Shown here in pieces: positions 33,724 to 45,453 of a stretch of 64,000 nt of DNA. Under the pieces are notes generated by a model that was given only the letters and a program-made list of their open reading frames with translations, was not told where the DNA came from and did not search any database. The stretch spans positions 3,472,001-3,536,000 of the forward strand of contig BCHX01000007.1 of assembly GCA_001599755.1 (NCBI GenBank), given 5' to 3'. A program made the translations under genes and the position numbers. Numbering within the stretch: position 1 is the stretch's first letter; each line of letters begins with the position of its first letter. The stretch is from Gliomastix tumulicola. Lineage: Eukaryota; Ascomycota; Sordariomycetes; Hypocreales; Bionectriaceae.

Positions 33724-36056
33724 CTAGACGTCTCCTTTCTCAGACCGTGCCTTCTCAATGGCGCACTCTCCTAGTCTGCTCAGCTCGGAAATGAAGTCCT
33801 CTATCCTCTGGAGATACTCCACGTCGTACGATGTAACATTTTTAATCGGCATACTCTTGATAAGGTGAGTCGACGATCTCAACAGTTCGACATCGGAGGT
33901 TGCCTGGTCTGCTAACGGATAGCGGAGAATGTTGAAGAATAAGATCATGAGAGCGGAGAGAGGATAGCAAAGAAAGGCCCTGGCAGGTATTAGTCTTTGA
34001 GCAGGACGTTTGGAGGCAGAGAAAGAACGTACCAGAATGCCTCGCTTGCAATTCTATGCGCCGCCGCCTTGAGATAGATCAGAGTTGATCGACTGGCTTC
34101 GACAGACAGCTCCAAGCTGGACTGCACACCATATCCGGGATCGCCCTTTCCTGCCCCGGTGGCAGAGAGCGTGCACCTCCCGCTGGCACAATGTATTACG
34201 GCCAGGAGGTGATTGTATTCCAAATGAAGCTCGATATGAAGCATACGCATAGGAGTATCGAGTTCTAGATCCATCGTTCCGGACGCGGAGGTAGACATGG
34301 AGGGGGAGAAGTTGGCCGGGATGGAGACGCGCCATCTATCGAGCTCGTCGTCAAGCTCGCGGATCGTTCGAAGTAGCTCAGCATCGGATTTCTGCGACGA
34401 TTCTGCGGAGTACAGAAGCTTGCACACCTTAGCCTTCAGGAGGTCCAGTCGCAAATCTCCAGGTAGTTGAGGTGGTCGGCGACCGAACGGAGCCTTATCC
34501 GGACTGGATTGTAGAGAGAGAGCTTCGAATCGGCCGTCAAGATAGCCTTCGGGTAGGCTGAGATTGCAAAAATCGTCATTTATGAGCGGTGGCTGTCCAG
34601 TGCGGAGGGCAATGTCCTTGTCTAGTTTGTAGCAAAGCCAAAAGAGATCCCGTAGATAAAGATCTTCTCGCTCATGTAGAGTAAGAGGCCGATCTTTTGG
34701 AGTCGACGGGGAAATCCTATGACCCCCGAGGGCAAAGGCGGCGCGACATGCAGTTGCGTGAAGCATGTGGGCGCTTGCCAGTCGACCATATGGGACTTCG
34801 TGCATCATCTGACTGCAATTAGCGGGATTGCAAAGAAGAAGAAGAAGAGAACCAGGGAAGGGAAGGCGGCAAGGAGTCGATGACTTACCAGCAGGACGAC
34901 AGTCTGCAAGGTCACAATGGTGGTTTCCTCAATTCCTTCCGAGATGAGCAAGCGTTTTGCTTCCTTGGAATACTCATCGGGACTCATCGGAGACGTGGTA
35001 TCCTCGTGATCTAGGTGCGTACTCATAAGCGCGAAGAGGGCAAGGACACAAGCCTTGGCATTGATCTGCCCACGATTCTGTGGCGTCTGGCCGACCTCAT
35101 AGGCTGCTTGGATGGTATGCTGAATGAGAACCTCATCCACAAACGGGAAGACACCAACGATATCCTGTGTAAGAAATTGTGAAAGCTTCGTCTCGAACTC
35201 CGACCTTTTCGGGAGCCTGACGAGGGGTCGACTTGTCTCCGCCAAGTTATGCCGTGAAATGTCTTGGTTATTGCTGATCCGTCCATCCTCGCCCTCGAAG
35301 TTGATGGAGTCAAGGCATGGCCACTGGCCAGTGACTGAAAAGATCCACTGTCGTCCGTCGGGTGAGAAGAAGGGAACCCCGTTCCTGGCACATAGCTCTC
35401 CCAGATTCTGCCCTGCAAAGTACATCTGGCCAAGAGCCACATGGCGCTGCTGCTGCTCGCCTTCTGCGGGGCAGCTAGACTGATGGCTGCTACCATCCTG
35501 TGCTGATTGGGATGCAGATCTCGTGTCGGATAAGCGGGAAGGTGAGGCGGATGTGTCGGGGGTTGTGTTCACTCCGCTGCCGACACCGCGCTCAGCAAGA
35601 GCTTTCTCCAGACGCTGAACTCGGTCTTTCAAGTCCTTTGTCGAGCCGGGAGGAGGTCTGCAAGAAACTTGTCAGCTTTCTGGAACACTTTCAGGGCGAG
35701 AATGGTGGAAGAGCCTACTTTGGGACCTTTTTACGGCCACGCGCTCGCAGAAACGTGCAAGACATGCCATGGTGGTTGCACCAATTGCAGGCAGGCTCTT
35801 CATCTGAGAGAACGCATTGAATCTATTTCGGGCCGTACCCGAGTTGTTAGCGCATGTACACCTCCCTCCTACCGAGCGGTACCAGCTGGTGGTGTGTGGG
35901 AGGAACAGGCGAGGCGAGGGGTTTGGGAAACCGAATGCCAGATCGACCCTGAAAATCGCGACGTAACAATATGCCATGTGTCAAGCCGCCGACGCCAAGA
36001 ATTCTACTTGCCTTCCGCTTGTGACAAGCATCACAGGACCGCTTTTGCTTGGCCAT
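33724..36056 (-). CDS. Zn2Cys6 transcription factor divergent from the ABC transporter
   Basis: Five exons: 36056-36012, 35822-35719, 35657-34889, 34808-34033 and 33979-33724, giving 649 residues (an in-frame ATG at 36113 would add 19). The zinc cluster begins CDACHKRK in exon 1 and continues IQCVLSDEE...CNWCNHHGMSC in exon 2, i.e. C-x2-C-x6-C-x8-C-x2-C-x6-C. The first intron, 36011-35823, starts with GC rather than GT (AAG|GCAAGT) and is unusually long (189 nt). The joined zinc cluster makes this model convincing. A basic linker and short coiled coil (LKDRVQRLEKALAE) follow, then a fungal-specific TF domain with ASAHMLHATACRAAFALGGHR and DLFWLCYKLDKDIALRTGQPP. Its promoter is shared with the PDR transporter, a likely target. 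Confidence 0.85.
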
Positions 36057-37253
36057 TGGTCCCTGAGGTCGTACGTGACCAGGCGAGTCTTGACCGCCGT
36101 GCGACTTTCCCACAAGCCCAATGGATCAACTTGTGCCAAAGACGTAAAACAAATATCTTCCGTCGGCGGTACTGCAAATGCGGGATTGTCTGAGGTCACG
36201 TCTTTTCGAAGTCCGAGTCCGAGACGGAAGTGGGTGAAAGGCGCCCGCGGACGACGTTGAGTGGCCGATGGATCCGAGGAAGAGAGACACGTCTGCCAAA
36301 ACTCCGCTTAGTAAGCGGAATTATGCCGACCTCGAGCCATGACGAAATGACACGCACTGGTGGTCTTTGGCTTGTTATTGGCTGAGAGTGATGAGTCTTA
36401 CTAGTGCCCCCCGCTCATCTCATGCCTCACTTTCACCAACAGGCTCGGGGATTTCCGTTGAAAACCCTTTTCCCAACAGTTTTCAACATAAAGAGTATCG
36501 GATTCTTTTTTGTCTAAAATTTGTCTATCTGGATATTGCACAGAGAGTCCACATGGGCTTTCATCTTCGTATCTGAGACTGATGAATACGCAATGAATAT
36601 GTACAATTCGCAGCTTGTCCACTCTGATAACCACTTGTGTAGCCAGTGGTCTAGAACGTAGGGCATAATTACTCCATAAATCACCCCTACTGATGAAGCG
36701 GGATTCAGCCTCTGATCTGACTTGGCGCAGCGGGTCGAAGCTGACACGATTCGTGACATCCCCTTCCACCTGCTACACCACCGTGGTAGCCCATCCGTAG
36801 CCCCCTTGCTCTGGGAAGAAGCTTGACGCATGTGCCTCGTCGCTCATCTCATCTCCGAGCTAGCGTCAGAGACCGAGTGTAGTTCCTTACCAATGCCCAG
36901 GTATCAGTTGGAGCGCGGCTGTGCTTAGTGATCTAGCCCCCGCTGTTGTTGCGAACATGGCACTGTCAGATTGGACCAAGAGCGTGCTTTCGGAGTTTTT
37001 GTCGCGTCCGTACCCCGGTGATGCGGAACCGATTTATCGGATCACTGGTGTATCCAGTCCCGGAAGTTCACCAGTACCGAAGATCCATGCTCTCATTTCA
37101 CATAAGAAGAGCAATTGCAGTGCCAGCCCCCAGGACTCTTTCTGTTCTCATCCCTGCAACATTCCTTTCACTTTCTTGTTTTTTTTTCTTTCTCGATTTC
37201 TCTTCGTTCAGCTGTCAAAAGAGAAGGGCTTTGGTCCTATCGAAGCTCCCGCG
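36057..37253. promoter_or_regulatory. Divergent promoter of regulator and ABC transporter, with TCCGCTTAgTAAGCGGA palindrome
   Basis: A 1.2-kb region between two divergent genes. At 36303-36319 there is a perfect inverted repeat with 8-bp arms, TCCGCTTA and TAAGCGGA, around one base. The inverted CCGC/GCGG half sites resemble pleiotropic-drug-response elements and other Zn2Cys6 dimer sites. It is about 250 bases from the regulator start and 935 from the transporter start. A pyrimidine-rich tract (about 37160-37205) precedes the transporter ATG. Confidence 0.5.
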
Positions 37254-40200
37254 ATGGCGTCCTCTTACGAGTCGACTTTGACAGACCAACAGGAGCGGCC
37301 TCTCGAAGAGGAGAAGACTCACGATGATGAGGAATGGGGGCTGAAGCCAAGGGTAGTCGCTATGCACGAGCGTGATGCGGCTTCAGGATTTCCTGCCCGC
37401 GAACTCGGAGTCACCTGGCAGGACCTCACCGTCGATGCCATCAGCGCGGACGCCGCCCTGCACGAAAACGTTGTCTCGCAATTCAACATCCCGAAGCTCA
37501 TAAGCGAATCTCGACACAAGCCCCCGCTCAAGGTCATCCTCGACAAAAGCCATGGCTGCGTCAAGCCCGGCGAGATGCTGCTTGTCCTTGGACGGCCCGG
37601 ATCAGGTTGCACAACGCTGCTCAACATCCTCGCCAACAAACGCAACGGCTATGCTAGTGTCTCCGGTGACGTCCACTACGGATCCCTGAAAGCTGAGGAC
37701 GCGAAGCTATACCGAGGACAGATCGTTATGAACACGGAAGAGGAGCTCTTCTTCCCGTCATTGACTGTCAAGCAAACGATGGACTTTGCCACACGTCTCA
37801 AGATCCCGTACAAGCTCCCGAATGGCGTCAACACACATGAGGCCTACCGAGAAGAGTTCATGGACTTTCTACTCAAGTCGATGAATATCGAGCACACAGT
37901 CGAGACCAAGGTGGGCAACTCATTTGTGCGAGGCGTGTCTGGAGGCGAGAGAAAACGGGTGTCCATTATCGAATGTCTTGCCACCCGTGGGAGTGTCTTC
38001 TGTTGGGATAATTCAACTCGAGGTCTCGACGCAAGCACGTGAGTTTCTTGACTACTCCTGATGAATCCGAGTCTATCTATGCTAAGACAAACCCATCTAG
38101 TGCGCTCGAGTATGCGAAAGCGATCCGCGCCATGACAGATGTTTTCGGCCTAGCATCGATCGTCACTCTATATCAAGCCGGCAATGGTATCTACGACCTC
38201 TTCGACAAGGTCCTCGTCCTCGACGAAGGCAAAGAGATTTTCTATGGCCCCTTAGAAGAAGGTCGCCCATTCATGGAAGAGCTGGGTTTCATCTGCGATG
38301 ATGGTGCCAACGTGGCGGACTTTCTCACTGGCGTCACGGTGCCTACAGAGCGCAAGGTGCGACAGGAGAAGGAGAGCGTCTTCCCACGGAATGCAGATGC
38401 TATTCGGGAGGCATATGAGAGCTCGCCTATCTACAGAAAGATGAGATCCGAGCTCGACTATCCTTCTACTGCCGAAGCGAAGCAAAAGACGGATCAGTTT
38501 GCGGCTGGAATCGTTCAAGATAAGGACAAACGATTGTCACACAGCAACCCGATGACGGTCGGCTTCGTGAGCCAAGTTCGGGCTTGTGTGTCGCGCCAGT
38601 ACCAAATCCTCCTCGGCGACAAGGCCACCTTTTTCATCAAGCAGATTTCCACCATCGTCCAAGCCCTTATCGCCGGCTCGCTATTCTACAACGCCCCTGG
38701 TACGTCTGGAGGCCTTTTCATGAAGTCCGGCGCTCTATTCTTCGCCCTTCTCTTCAACGCCTTGTTGGCTATGTCAGAAGTAACGGACTCCTTCTCTGGT
38801 CGGCCCGTGCTCATCAAGCACAAGTCCTTTGCCTTCTTTCACCCTGCTGCGTTTTGTATCGCGCAGATCGCGGCCGATATCCCAGTTATTCTCTTCCAAG
38901 TTTCTGTCTTCTCGCTCATTCTTTACTTCATGGTCGGTCTCACGATGTCCGCGGACGCGTTCTTCACCTTTTGGATTATAGTCATCGCGACAACCATCTG
39001 TATGACCGCAATGTTCCGGGCGATCGGCGCGTCCTTCCGGACCTTCGACGCCGCTTCCAAGGTGTCTGGCTTTCTTATTGCCGCTACCATTATGTACACG
39101 GGATACATGATCCAGAAGCCAGAGATGCACCCTTGGTTTGTTTGGGTATTCTGGATTGATCCTCTTGCCTACGCGTTTGACGCGCTCCTCTCCAACGAGT
39201 TTCACGACAAGACCATCCCTTGTGTAGGGAACAACCTGATCCCCAGCGGGCCCGGGTTCTCGAATCCGGATCATCAGACCTGTGCCGGTGTTGGGGGATC
39301 TGTCCCCGGGCAGACTTACGTGACTGGCGAGGATTATCTGCAGTCTCTATCTTATGGTCACTCTCATCTGTGGAGGAACTTTGGCATCGTGTGGGCGTGG
39401 TGGGTTCTTTTCGTGGCCATCACCATTTTCATGACTTCTCGATGGAGGTCTTCGTCAGAGAGCGGCCCGAGCCTCCTGATCCCGCGGGAGAACTCTCATA
39501 TTGTCAACCTGCAGCGATCGGACGAAGAGAACCAGGCTTCCGGGACCAAATCGCCTCAGGAAGGCTCCAGCGGAACCGATACGCCTGCTCCTAGCGGTCT
39601 CATTCGCAACACCTCCGTTTTCACCTGGAAGAATCTCACGTACACAGTCAAAACGCCGTCTGGAGACCGCGTTTTGCTCGACAACGTTCAGGGCTGGGTC
39701 AAGCCTGGTATGCTCGGTGCGCTGATGGGGGCATCTGGCGCCGGAAAGACCACATTACTCGATGTTCTGGCCCAACGAAAAACCGAGGGCACCATCAGGG
39801 GCTCGATCATGGTAGATGGGAGACCCTTGCCTGTCTCGTTTCAACGCTCTGCTGGATACTGCGAGCAGCTTGACGTACACGAGCCATATGCTACAGTTCG
39901 CGAGGCACTCGAGTTTTCTGCCATCCTCCGACAGAACCACGATACCCCACGAGAGGAGAAGCTCGCATATGTTAGCACCATTATCGATCTTCTCGAATTG
40001 CATGATCTTGCCGATACGCTTATCGGCGAGGTTGGTGCTGGCCTGAGCGTTGAGCAGCGCAAACGAGTCACTATTGGAGTTGAACTCGTCTCTAAGCCAA
40101 GCATTCTTATCTTTCTCGACGAGCCTACATCTGGTCTGGATGGTCAATCCGCTTACCACACAGTGAGGTTCCTGAGAAAGCTGGCGGCCGTTGGCCAGGC

Positions 40201-41518
40201 GATTCTTGTCACGATCCATCAGCCCTCTGCGCAATTGTTTGCGCAATTCGACACACTGCTGCTGCTCGCCAAGGGTGGAAAGACGGTGTATTTCGGAGAC
40301 ATTGGAGAGCAGGCCGCGACTGTCAAGGGATACTTTGGGCGATACGGTGCTCCTTGCCCTGCAGGTGTCAATCCTGCCGAACACATGATTGACGTGGTGT
40401 CCGGCCACCTGTCACAGGGCAAAGACTGGGGCCAAGTGTGGCTGTCTTCGCCCGAGCATGAGGAGGTGGCAGCAGAACTTGACCGCATTATAGACGACGC
40501 AGCCTCCAAGCCGCCTGGAACGGTCGACGACGGCCGCGAATTTGCTGTGCCAATGTGGGAGCAGATCAAGCTTGTCACCCACAGAATGAACGTCTCACTC
40601 TACCGCAATACCGACTACGTCAACAACAAATTCAGCCTACACATCTTCTCTGCTTTGTTCAATGGGTTTTCCTTCTGGATGATCGGAGATTCGGTTGGCG
40701 ACCTGCAGCTCAGCCTCTTTACGATCTTCAACTTCATATTCGTTGCCCCAGGCGTGCTCGCGCAATTGCAGCCGCTCTTCATTCACCGTCGCGACATCTT
40801 CGAGACGCGTGAGAAGAAGTCCAAGATGTACTCGTGGGTGGCTTTCGTCACAGGGCTGATTGTCTCCGAAATACCCTACCTTATCATCTGTGGTGTTCTG
40901 TACTTTGTCTGTTGGTACTACACTGTCGGGCTGCCCTCAGCATCGTCCCGAGCCGGCGCAACGTTCTTCGTCATGCTCGCCTACGAGTTCCTGTACACCG
41001 GCATAGGGCAGTTCGTGGCGGCATATGCGCCCAACGAGGTCTTTGCGGCGCTCGTGAACCCGCTGTTGCTTGGAACGCTGATCTCATTCTGTGGCGTCTT
41101 GGTTCCCTACCAGCAGATCCAACCATTTTGGCGATACTGGATGTACTACCTGAACCCATTCAACTACCTCATGGGCAGTCTCCTGGTGTTTGGTCTCTGG
41201 GGAGAGGACGTCAAGTGTTCTGACCGTGAATTTGGTCTCTTTGACCCTCCCGAGGGTCAGAATTGCGGCGAATATCTATCGAGCTACCTTGCCGAGGGAC
41301 CCGGTGCGAGCAGTCATCTGGAGAACCCGAATGCTACAGCCGGGTGCCAGGTGTGCTCCTACACTAAGACGGAGGACTACCTCCGCACGCTGAACCTCAA
41401 CGAGTACTACTATGGTTGGAGAGATGCCGGGATTGTGGTCTTGATGGTGTTCAGCTCGTACACTCTGGTGTACCTGCTGATGAAGCTGAGGACAAAGACG
41501 TCGAAGAAGGCAGAGTGA
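37254..41518 (+). CDS. PDR-type ABC-G multidrug transporter (full size)
   Basis: Two exons, 37254-38038 and 38101-41518, giving 1400 residues; the intron falls inside the Walker B/D-loop region (GLDAS-T). The order is NBD-TMD-NBD-TMD, the reverse topology of the PDR/ABC-G family. NBD1 has the degenerate Walker A GRPGSGCTT (Cys in place of the usual Lys) and the signature VSGGERKR. NBD2 has a canonical Walker A, GASGAGKTT, a degenerate signature LSVEQRKR and Walker B FLDEPTSGLDG. This asymmetry is normal in fungal PDR pumps. Hydrophobic TMD blocks follow each NBD, with Cys-containing loops before the last helices. Located in the plasma membrane, it exports azoles, plant defence compounds or own metabolites; the substrate is unknown. 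The neighbouring divergent Zn2Cys6 gene is the likely regulator. Confidence 0.95.
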
Positions 41519-42204
41519 GGGATACACATAGACGGCCTATCCTGGAAAGGGCTGATATGCTATGCACTAGACTGATTTATATAGTTTCTTTGTAACCTTT
41601 TCTTATTAATGTCACACATAGAGCTTTGAGTTAGAAAGCAAATAATCATCTGTAGCCCAAAGTCAATCCTGGATTCTGGTTCCATCAATTGTATGAGAAT
41701 GACAATGTTGATGGTGTTCTGTGCACTACAACGGCAATATTTGTCACAGCGCCGATATGCCCGTTACCGTCGGGTTCGCTTTCGGGCTCGGTTGCTTGGC
41801 AATGGCCTGCCATTGGTCCTACTTATCAAAGATATTGTGTAATGCTCGTATTTTTACAGTCCAAATGCTCAATCCCTGACTCCCAAATCCTCCTCTCCAT
41901 TTCTGCCATCCTACTCAACTGACCAGGGGATGTTTATTGGATGGCGCGCCTTGGCCTGGAAGCTGTTGGTGGAGCTGTCGGACGCAATGCCTTTATACAG
42001 GTTTCTTGCCGGCTTTGCACCTGCTTCATTCAATCAGTGCTCCGTCGGTCGCCTGCAGTCTCAATGCAGCCTGCAACTCCAGTGCAGGCGAAGCTTCCCA
42101 GGGACAGAGCAGAGACGAAGCTATAAAGCGGTGAGCTGTCCGTGCTGCGACCTCTGCCCCGTCATTTGGGCCTGACCACAGAACAGACTACCAAGCCGGT
42201 CAAA
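41519..42204. promoter_or_regulatory. Transporter 3' flank and metallopeptidase promoter
   Basis: No gene. TATAAA at 42122-42127 lies about 80 bases upstream of the ATG at 42205 and is a good core promoter candidate for the peptidase gene. Confidence 0.55.
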
Positions 42205-42980
42205 ATGCAGCTTCTCGGTTTAATCAGTGCCCTGTCCATGGCAGGAGCCGGCTTGGCTGCCACTTTCACCTCTTGTTCTGCGACGCAAATCGACACTTTG
42301 ACACTGGCCATCGAGAGAGCCACAGAGAGATCGTACGCCGCCGTCAAGCATCTGGAAGACAACCCCAATGGCAGTGACATCCAAACGACTTGGTACGGCA
42401 CATTTGATAGATCAAGATACAATCGAGTTTTGACTGCTTTCAAGGTATGCCACCCACCACTACATCTATTGCCTCAAGTCGAAGAGGATGGCAGCAATAA
42501 TGTTGGATGGAGACTGATCATGTTGCACTTAGAAATTCGCACCTGATCTAGCCACCACATTCCGCTATGATTGTTCGTGCACCAGTGAGGTTGTCTTCGC
42601 AACCATCGGTGGCACATATGGAGATGTGAAAATCTGCAGTGTCTATTTCAACGAAGACCTACTCCCGCCTACTGGCAGACACCGATCCCAATGGGAGTAC
42701 GTGTTTCATGATCTTGTCATTGTCCGACATGAAGTAGTACTAACGACCCCAAAGCACCATCATCCACGAAGCGACCCATTTTAGGGACGTTTTACGTACC
42801 TCTGATCACGGTTACGGCGTAGACTATTGCAAACAATTTGCCCTCGAAGACCCAGAGAAGGCCGTGTCAAATGCGGAGTGAGTCAAGCCCCTTACCTCAC
42901 CTCATGATATGATCTCCTCCGCTGACCCAGTGTGTTCCTGGTCTAGTAACCATGCTAGATTCAGTGTAGAAGTACCCTGA
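42205..42980 (+). CDS. Small secreted M35 (deuterolysin-like) zinc metallopeptidase
   Basis: Four exons: 42205-42444, 42533-42696, 42755-42877 and 42947-42980, giving 186 residues. The signal peptide spans about residues 1-19 (MQLLGLISALSMAGAGLAA). The mature part begins FTSCSATQIDTLTLAIERA, the usual start of a mature deuterolysin or peptidyl-Lys metallopeptidase. The catalytic motif is HEATH at about 139-143, followed by TSDHGYGVD, the aspzincin third-ligand region (GTxDxxYG-like). Unlike classical deuterolysins it has no long propeptide and is close to a bare catalytic domain. Secreted; it cleaves proteins, perhaps at Lys if it belongs to the peptidyl-Lys branch (inference). Confidence 0.86.
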
Positions 42981-43573
42981 AAGTCATTTGTCCGTGAACC
43001 TGACTTAGGTGCCGGGTGGCATCTGTATCAGGTGTCAGAGGTATCGTAATCGTCATCAATACTGGTCTTCACCAGCATGACCAGTGATGAGACAGAGAGC
43101 AGCAGTCATTCGACTCTAATCTGTGTTTGCGTGTTTCCAGCAGGGCCTGAGTATAGTGCCTAGCGAAAATGTCTACTAGGAGATAATCAAGATATCCCTA
43201 TCACTCTATTGCCTTTACTGAGAAGAGAGGTGCGAAGTCGACCCTATCCACGCGTCATGCAGCCCACTCGTGATATCCGAAGCTTGTTGCGTCACACGCA
43301 AGCATCGCAGGGTGAAGTCCAGCCCTGTATCGCAACATCACTACAGACATGAGTGTCTCTACCTAAGCGGTGACGAACTGATTGTGTCCCGCATCTACAC
43401 TCTACATCAACGGCAGGAGGGGCAGCAAAAGCTTGATTTTCTTGACTCACTAGATCCTTTTCTTTCGGTTCATCTCGGAAGCATCGAATACTTAGCTCTC
43501 TCAGACATCGTATGGCTCTTTTTTCGTACATACAGAGAAGATCGCCGCAATCTTCGTACTATAGCCGCCTAGG
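42981..43573. other. 3' flanks of convergent genes, no gene
   Basis: About 590 bases between the peptidase and GH93 stop codons. Short open frames only, none supported. Confidence 0.5.
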
Positions 43574-44782
43574 CTATGAGAAATTGTAAGTCGGGACATC
43601 CATCACACCAACAGCCACATAGTTGTCAGCTCCAGATGCCATCCATCCGGCACTTGTAATCATGAGTTTCTTTCGACCCTTCACATCGATGATTTCGAGG
43701 CATCTGGAGTGCGCGCTGCGCTGCTCCGCGGGGAATTCTCGCCATCCATCCGGATGCGCTGAATCTTCGTTGACCCAAACGGTCTCGCTGTTTGACGTGC
43801 TCAGAAGAATAATCCCTGCTCCGTCAGTTCGAGACTCGTCCTTCGTCCAGATAACGTACGGCGAAGAGCCCGAGACTCGGCCTTGTTCGCCAGATACAAG
43901 GAGAGTTCCCTCAACGGGGCCGAACTCCCGCGGGTCGGAAGCGATTTTGAAGTAGGACGGGCAGCCAGGAACTGGCCCGTCACAGACCTCGTACGTCATA
44001 ATCCATTGATCTGTTGTTTGGATGTGTGCGACTGTAGTCATGCCTGGACGATGCCCAAACACATCAGAAGCCTCATCATCAGCAGGATCAGACCAATTCA
44101 CAAGGTCAGTCGTGACAACATGGACAAGCTTCTGTGCGTGTCTCTCGTCCCTCTGGTCGGAGTAGTAACAAATGAGCTCGCCGTCGTGCTCGATAAAGAA
44201 CGGCTCCCAAACGGCTTTGTTGCCATTGCCGGTTGTCAGAGGCCCAGGGGCATATGCCACTGAACTTTGGAATGTCCAGCTGTTGCCTTCGTCTGTGCTG
44301 ACATAGACGTCAAGCCATCCTTCGCTCAGATCGCTCTTGACCGCCATCCCCGAGAGCAAGATCGTCCCGGCACCAAAGCCTCCGACATCATTCTTGAGCC
44401 TGTAAAAGTTTGGCTGCCACCGGAGACCCCAGCCGTGAACTTGGTCGGAGACATTGAGATGGCTGTGCCATGTAGCACCACCATCAGCCGATTTCATGAT
44501 TGGGAATGAAGCTAATGGTGGCTCTGGCAGGTAGTTTTCCCAGGTCAGAAGACTACACATGGTCAGCACAGAAAGTGGTGTGGGGGATTGTTATATGGAA
44601 ACATACTGGGAACCATCGTCAAGTTGGAGCGAGCGACCGTAGATAGTACCCCAGCTCTCATGATCCGCCGGAGGCTTGTAAACTATGTTGTTTTGAAAGT
44701 CGCTGAATGGCTCTGGTACGGATGCTATGGCCGTGGACAAAGCCATGAGAAGAATAGTGACTCTAGCAATATATAGAGACAT
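43574..44782 (-). CDS. Secreted GH93-like exo-alpha-1,5-L-arabinanase
   Basis: Two exons, 44782-44607 and 44552-43574, giving 384 residues. The signal peptide spans about residues 1-20. The protein is a six-bladed beta-propeller of the sialidase superfamily, with Asp-box-like SADGGATW and STDEGNSW. GH93-type segments are HESWGTIYGR, LLTWENY.PEPP, DQVHGWGLRWQPNFY, VWEPFF..HDGELICYYSDQRD and HRPGMTTVA. Family members release arabinobiose from the non-reducing end of debranched arabinan. The length and signal agree with secreted fungal GH93 enzymes. A TATA-rich element at about 44894-44908 lies some 115 bases upstream, and a short palindrome lies further up. Confidence 0.87.
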
Positions 44783-45453
44783 TTCGAGTTGTAGAGATAT
44801 AGGTACGAACTTTTGGAGCTCTAGTAAACTAGAAATGAGAATAATACGTCATCATTAAGCTTCTTTTAAGCACACAAATCAAGCGCCAGCCACTTAATAT
44901 ATATATTCAAGCCCGAGTCTCCCCTCTTCAATGACGCAGGAGTGAATCAGATGCTTGACTATGGGAGTACGGGGCAGTTCAGTGCCGACGACCCCCCGAG
45001 GTCCGAGGGCGTCAACGCCCGAGGTATGATCATATGAAGAGCAGAGTCGATTTCCATTGGTGCGCATGCCTCATCAATCCGGAATATGGGGGAAGCTGAC
45101 CTCCGCTTTGGAGAGGTAGATCCCTTCCCCGCAAGCGAAGCACAAAGCGCGGAGACCCATCCAATCGGAGCTGCTCATCTCCAAAGCTTCAATGGACTTC
45201 ATGCGAGTGTTAATACGCGTGACATGTTGGTAGGCGGGGAAGTGGAACGGACTGGCACGAAATGTCGGCATCGCAATGAGAGGAAGCAGCGAGCTGAGAG
45301 CAGAATGAGTCTTTCAATAAGCAATATACAGTCTCGAAGTTGTAGCCAGCGTACAACCGGCCTTCGGAACAATGCGGCAGTCACTGAGCGAAATATGGAT
45401 ATGGACCAGTCCGTTGTCTCGTACTGCTCGGCAGCCTTCACGAAGCCCCCCAT
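44783..45453. promoter_or_regulatory. GH93 promoter with TATA element and GGGCGTcaACGCCC palindrome
   Basis: TTAATATATATATTC at 44894-44908 is the likely TATA region. At 45007-45020 there is a perfect inverted repeat, GGGCGT-CA-ACGCCC, overlapped by two direct copies of CCCGAGGT at 44995-45002 and 45018-45025. This compact block about 215-245 bases upstream of the GH93 ATG is a candidate regulator-binding site. The rest is the 3' flank of the next gene. Confidence 0.45.

Noticed and set aside
37254..41518. Cys in the first Walker A and altered second signature of the ABC transporter as inactivating mutations
   Set aside because: These substitutions are normal for fungal PDR pumps, whose two nucleotide sites are asymmetric.
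43574..44782. GH93-like protein as a GH33 sialidase feeding the DapA-family aldolase (sialic acid pathway)
   Set aside because: The HESWGTIY, WENY.PEPP and CYYSDQRD segments are those of GH93 rather than GH33, and the aldolase lies beside a sugar-acid dehydratase, not sialic acid kinases or epimerases.
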